From Gammaproteobacteria bacterium (GTDB lineage: Bacteria > Pseudomonadota > Gammaproteobacteria > Steroidobacterales > Steroidobacteraceae): a DNA stretch of 7,179 nt. The translations under genes were made by a program, and so were the position numbers. Where the stretch lies: the NCBI GenBank assembly GCA_029857655.1, contig JAOUGR010000104.1, forward strand, positions 1 through 7,179, in the 5' to 3' direction. Shown here piece after piece: positions 5,378 to 7,179 of the stretch. The notes under the pieces were generated by a model, which was not told where the DNA came from, did no database searches, and saw nothing but the letters and a program-made list of their open reading frames with translations. Every line of letters begins with the position of its first letter. Position 1 is the first letter of the stretch.

Positions 5378-7179
5378 GAAACCAGCGGATTAGGCTTCGA
5401 GGGGTCGATGCCGAATTTCCTCATTGCCGCGGAGACCGTGGCCACGTCGGCTTTCCCATCATCCGCCAGCGCCTTGAGCGTGGCCACGACGATCCAGCGC
5501 CTGTCGACCTCGAAGAATCCACGCAGTGCTTCGCGTGAATCGCTGCGACCGAAGCCGTCGGTGCCGAGCGTGACGTAACGTCCCGGCACCCACTGGCGGA
5601 TCTGGTCCGCGACGATCTTCATGTAATCGGTCGCCGCGATGAACGGGCCTTCGCGCCCGCTCAGGCATTCGCGCATATACGGCGCCACGGGCTTCGCGTC
5701 CGGATGCAACATCGCGGTGCGCTCGGCATCGAGCGCTTCGCGCCGCAGCTCCGAGAAGCTGGTGACGCTGAATACATCGGCCGGAATCCCGAATTCCGAC
5801 TCCAGGATCTGCGCGGCAACCAGCGCCTCGCGCAGGATCGTGCCCGATCCCAGCAGCGTCGCCCTGACCGGGCCGCGACCACCGATGTGCAGCAGGTACA
5901 TGCCGCGCAGCACGCCCTGTTCGACACCCTTCGGCATTGGCGGCTGGACGTAATTCTCATTCATGCAGGTCACGTAGTAAAAGACGCTTTCCTGTTCCGC
6001 GTACATCCGCCGCAGTCCGTCCTGCATGATGATCGCGAGTTCGTACGCATAGCAGGGATCATAGGCGACGCAATTCGGGATCGTCGATGCCAGCAGATGG
6101 CTATGACCATCCTGGTGTTGCAGCCCCTCACCGGCAAGCGTGGTACGACCCGCCGTCGCGCCCAACAGGAAGCCGCGCGCCTGCATGTCGCCGGCGGCCC
6201 ATGCGAAATCGCCGATGCGCTGGAATCCGAACATCGAATAGAAGATGTACATCGGGATCATGTTGATCCCGTGATTCGCATAAGCCGTGCCGGCCGCCAT
6301 CCACGAACAGAATGCGCCGGCCTCGTTGATGCCTTCCTCGAGAATCTGGCCCTTGCGATCCTCGCGGTAATACATCAGCTGGTCCGCATCCTGCGGCGTG
6401 TACAGCTGGCCGACCGACGAATAGATGCCCACCTGGCGGAACAGGCCCTCCATGCCGAAGGTGCGGGCCTCGTCCGGAATGATCGGCACGACGTGCGAGC
6501 CGACATTCTTGTCCTTCAGCAACTGGGTCAGGATCCTGACGAATGCCATCGTCGTCGAGATCTCGCGGCCACCGCTGCCGTCCAGCAGCGACTTGAATGC
6601 CGCGAGTGCCGGGACGGCGAGCGGCGGCGCGTTAACGCGCCGGACCGGCAGGTGACCACCCAGTGACTTGCGGTGACTTCGGAGGTACTGCATCTCCGGG
6701 CTGCTGTCCTCCGGCCTGAAGAACGGCAACCGGGCGATTTCCTCGTCCGAGATCGGGATGTTGAAGCGATCCCTGAAAGCCTTCAGCGCCTCATCGTCCA
6801 GCTTCTTCTGCTGGTGCGTGACATTCAGCGCCTCGCCGGCCTTGCCCATGCCATAACCCTTGACGGTCTTCGCGAGGATCACCGTCGGCCGGCCCTTGTG
6901 GGCAACGGCGGCAGCGTAGGCATTCCAGACCTTGCGCGAATCGTGGCCGCCCCGGTTCAGCAGCGAAATCTCCTCGTCCGACATGTTCGCGACGGCTTCC
7001 TGGAGTTCCGGATACTTGCCGAAGAAATGCTCGCGCGTGTAGGCGCCGCCTTTTGCCTTGAAATTCTGGTATTCCCCATCGACGGCCTCCTCCATCCGCT
7101 TTCTAAGCAATCCCGATGTATCCCGCGCAAGCAGCGGGTCCCAGCGGGAGCCCCAGATGACCTTGACGACATTCCAGCC
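5374..7179 (-). CDS. aceE: Pyruvate dehydrogenase E1, homodimeric type, C-terminal 601 residues (5' part outside window)
   Basis: The frame is open to the right edge and reads GWNVVKVIWGSRWDPLLARD at its beginning, well inside AceE. By comparison with E. coli AceE (887 residues) about 285 N-terminal residues are missing, including the GDG...N thiamine diphosphate motif. E1 decarboxylates pyruvate and reductively acetylates the E2 lipoyl groups. Visible landmarks are the active-site loop histidine in NVTHQQKK (matching E. coli His407), IIPDEARTFGMEGLFRQ, GQILEEGINEAG whose second Glu (6334-6336) matches catalytic Glu571, FGFQRIGDFAWAAGD, GLQHQDGHSH (6097-6126, matching the His640 region) and LGTDGFGRSDSREALR. 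It ends with TGA at 5374-5376, overlapping the aceF start. The TTG at 7108-7110 is an internal Leu codon, not a start. The promoter lies outside the window. Confidence 0.97.
   Translation of the reverse strand, partial: GWNVVKVIWGSRWDPLLARDTSGLLRKRMEEAVDGEYQNFKAKGGAYTREHFFGKYPELQEAVANMSDEEISLLNRGGHDSRKVWNAYAAAVAHKGRPTVILAKTVKGYGMGKAGEALNVTHQQKKLDDEALKAFRDRFNIPISDEEIARLPFFRPEDSSPEMQYLRSHRKSLGGHLPVRRVNAPPLAVPALAAFKSLLDGSGGREISTTMAFVRILTQLLKDKNVGSHVVPIIPDEARTFGMEGLFRQVGIYSSVGQLYTPQDADQLMYYREDRKGQILEEGINEAGAFCSWMAAGTAYANHGINMIPMYIFYSMFGFQRIGDFAWAAGDMQARGFLLGATAGRTTLAGEGLQHQDGHSHLLASTIPNCVAYDPCYAYELAIIMQDGLRRMYAEQESVFYYVTCMNENYVQPPMPKGVEQGVLRGMYLLHIGGRGPVRATLLGSGTILREALVAAQILESEFGIPADVFSVTSFSELRREALDAERTAMLHPDAKPVAPYMRECLSGREGPFIAATDYMKIVADQIRQWVPGRYVTLGTDGFGRSDSREALRGFFEVDRRWIVVATLKALADDGKADVATVSAAMRKFGIDPSKPNPLVS
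6625..6642. repeat. Perfect 18 bp palindrome inside aceE
   Basis: The sequence CGGCGCGTTAACGCGCCG is its own reverse complement. It encodes RRVNAP in a poorly conserved stretch of E1, between the N-terminal and middle domains. It could be a protein-binding site or chance in GC-rich DNA; no function can be assigned. Confidence 0.6.

Noticed and set aside
5782..5798. Small inverted repeat CGGAAT-5 bases-ATTCCG in aceE
   Set aside because: A 6 bp stem within conserved coding sequence is common by chance and nothing around it suggests a role.
5704..6666. 320-residue open frame on the + strand opposite aceE
   Set aside because: It lies wholly within conserved aceE, its product is Arg/His-rich with no family features, and it is a by-product of codon bias.
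7108..7110. TTG as an aceE start codon
   Set aside because: The frame continues upstream to the window edge with residues that match AceE (GWNVVKVIWGSRWD), so this is an internal leucine.

Overview
The window is GC-rich, gap-free coding DNA from what looks like a gammaproteobacterium (a betaproteobacterium is possible; lower rank cannot be set from this sequence alone). Three things point there: the order metG - short rsxB - nth - DUF1841; a homodimeric-type pyruvate dehydrogenase E1 (AceE); and an E3 subunit with its own N-terminal lipoyl domain, encoded in the aceE-aceF-lpdA cluster. No mobile element, CRISPR array, tRNA or rRNA is visible, and no stretch over 300 bases lacks a gene.

Left third, + strand (1-1970): four tightly packed genes. 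They are the 3' end of methionyl-tRNA synthetase (metG, C-terminal tRNA-binding/dimerisation domain), a short RsxB/RnfB-like iron-sulfur protein without membrane anchor, endonuclease III (nth) and a small DUF1841 protein. Spacings are 2 bp, a 20 bp overlap and a 4 bp ATGA overlap, so they are very probably one transcript. Both rsxB and nth encode 4Fe-4S proteins.

Right two thirds, - strand (1995-7179): the pyruvate dehydrogenase complex in the order aceE (E1; 5' part lies outside the right edge), aceF (E2, two lipoyl domains) and lpdA (E3, with one further lipoyl domain). Both junctions are 4 bp GTGA overlaps, so aceF and lpdA both appear to start with GTG and to be translationally coupled. 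E1 decarboxylates pyruvate on thiamine diphosphate, the E2 lipoyl arms carry the acetyl group to CoA, and E3 reoxidises the dihydrolipoyl groups with FAD and NAD+.

The two gene runs converge with only 24 bp between stop codons and no convincing intrinsic terminator. Promoters for both runs must lie outside the window. This is a housekeeping region. The points most worth a second look are the orphan anchor-less RsxB coupled to nth, the triplicated lipoyl domains, and two long palindromes inside coding sequence. I see no evidence for a new defence or mobile system.
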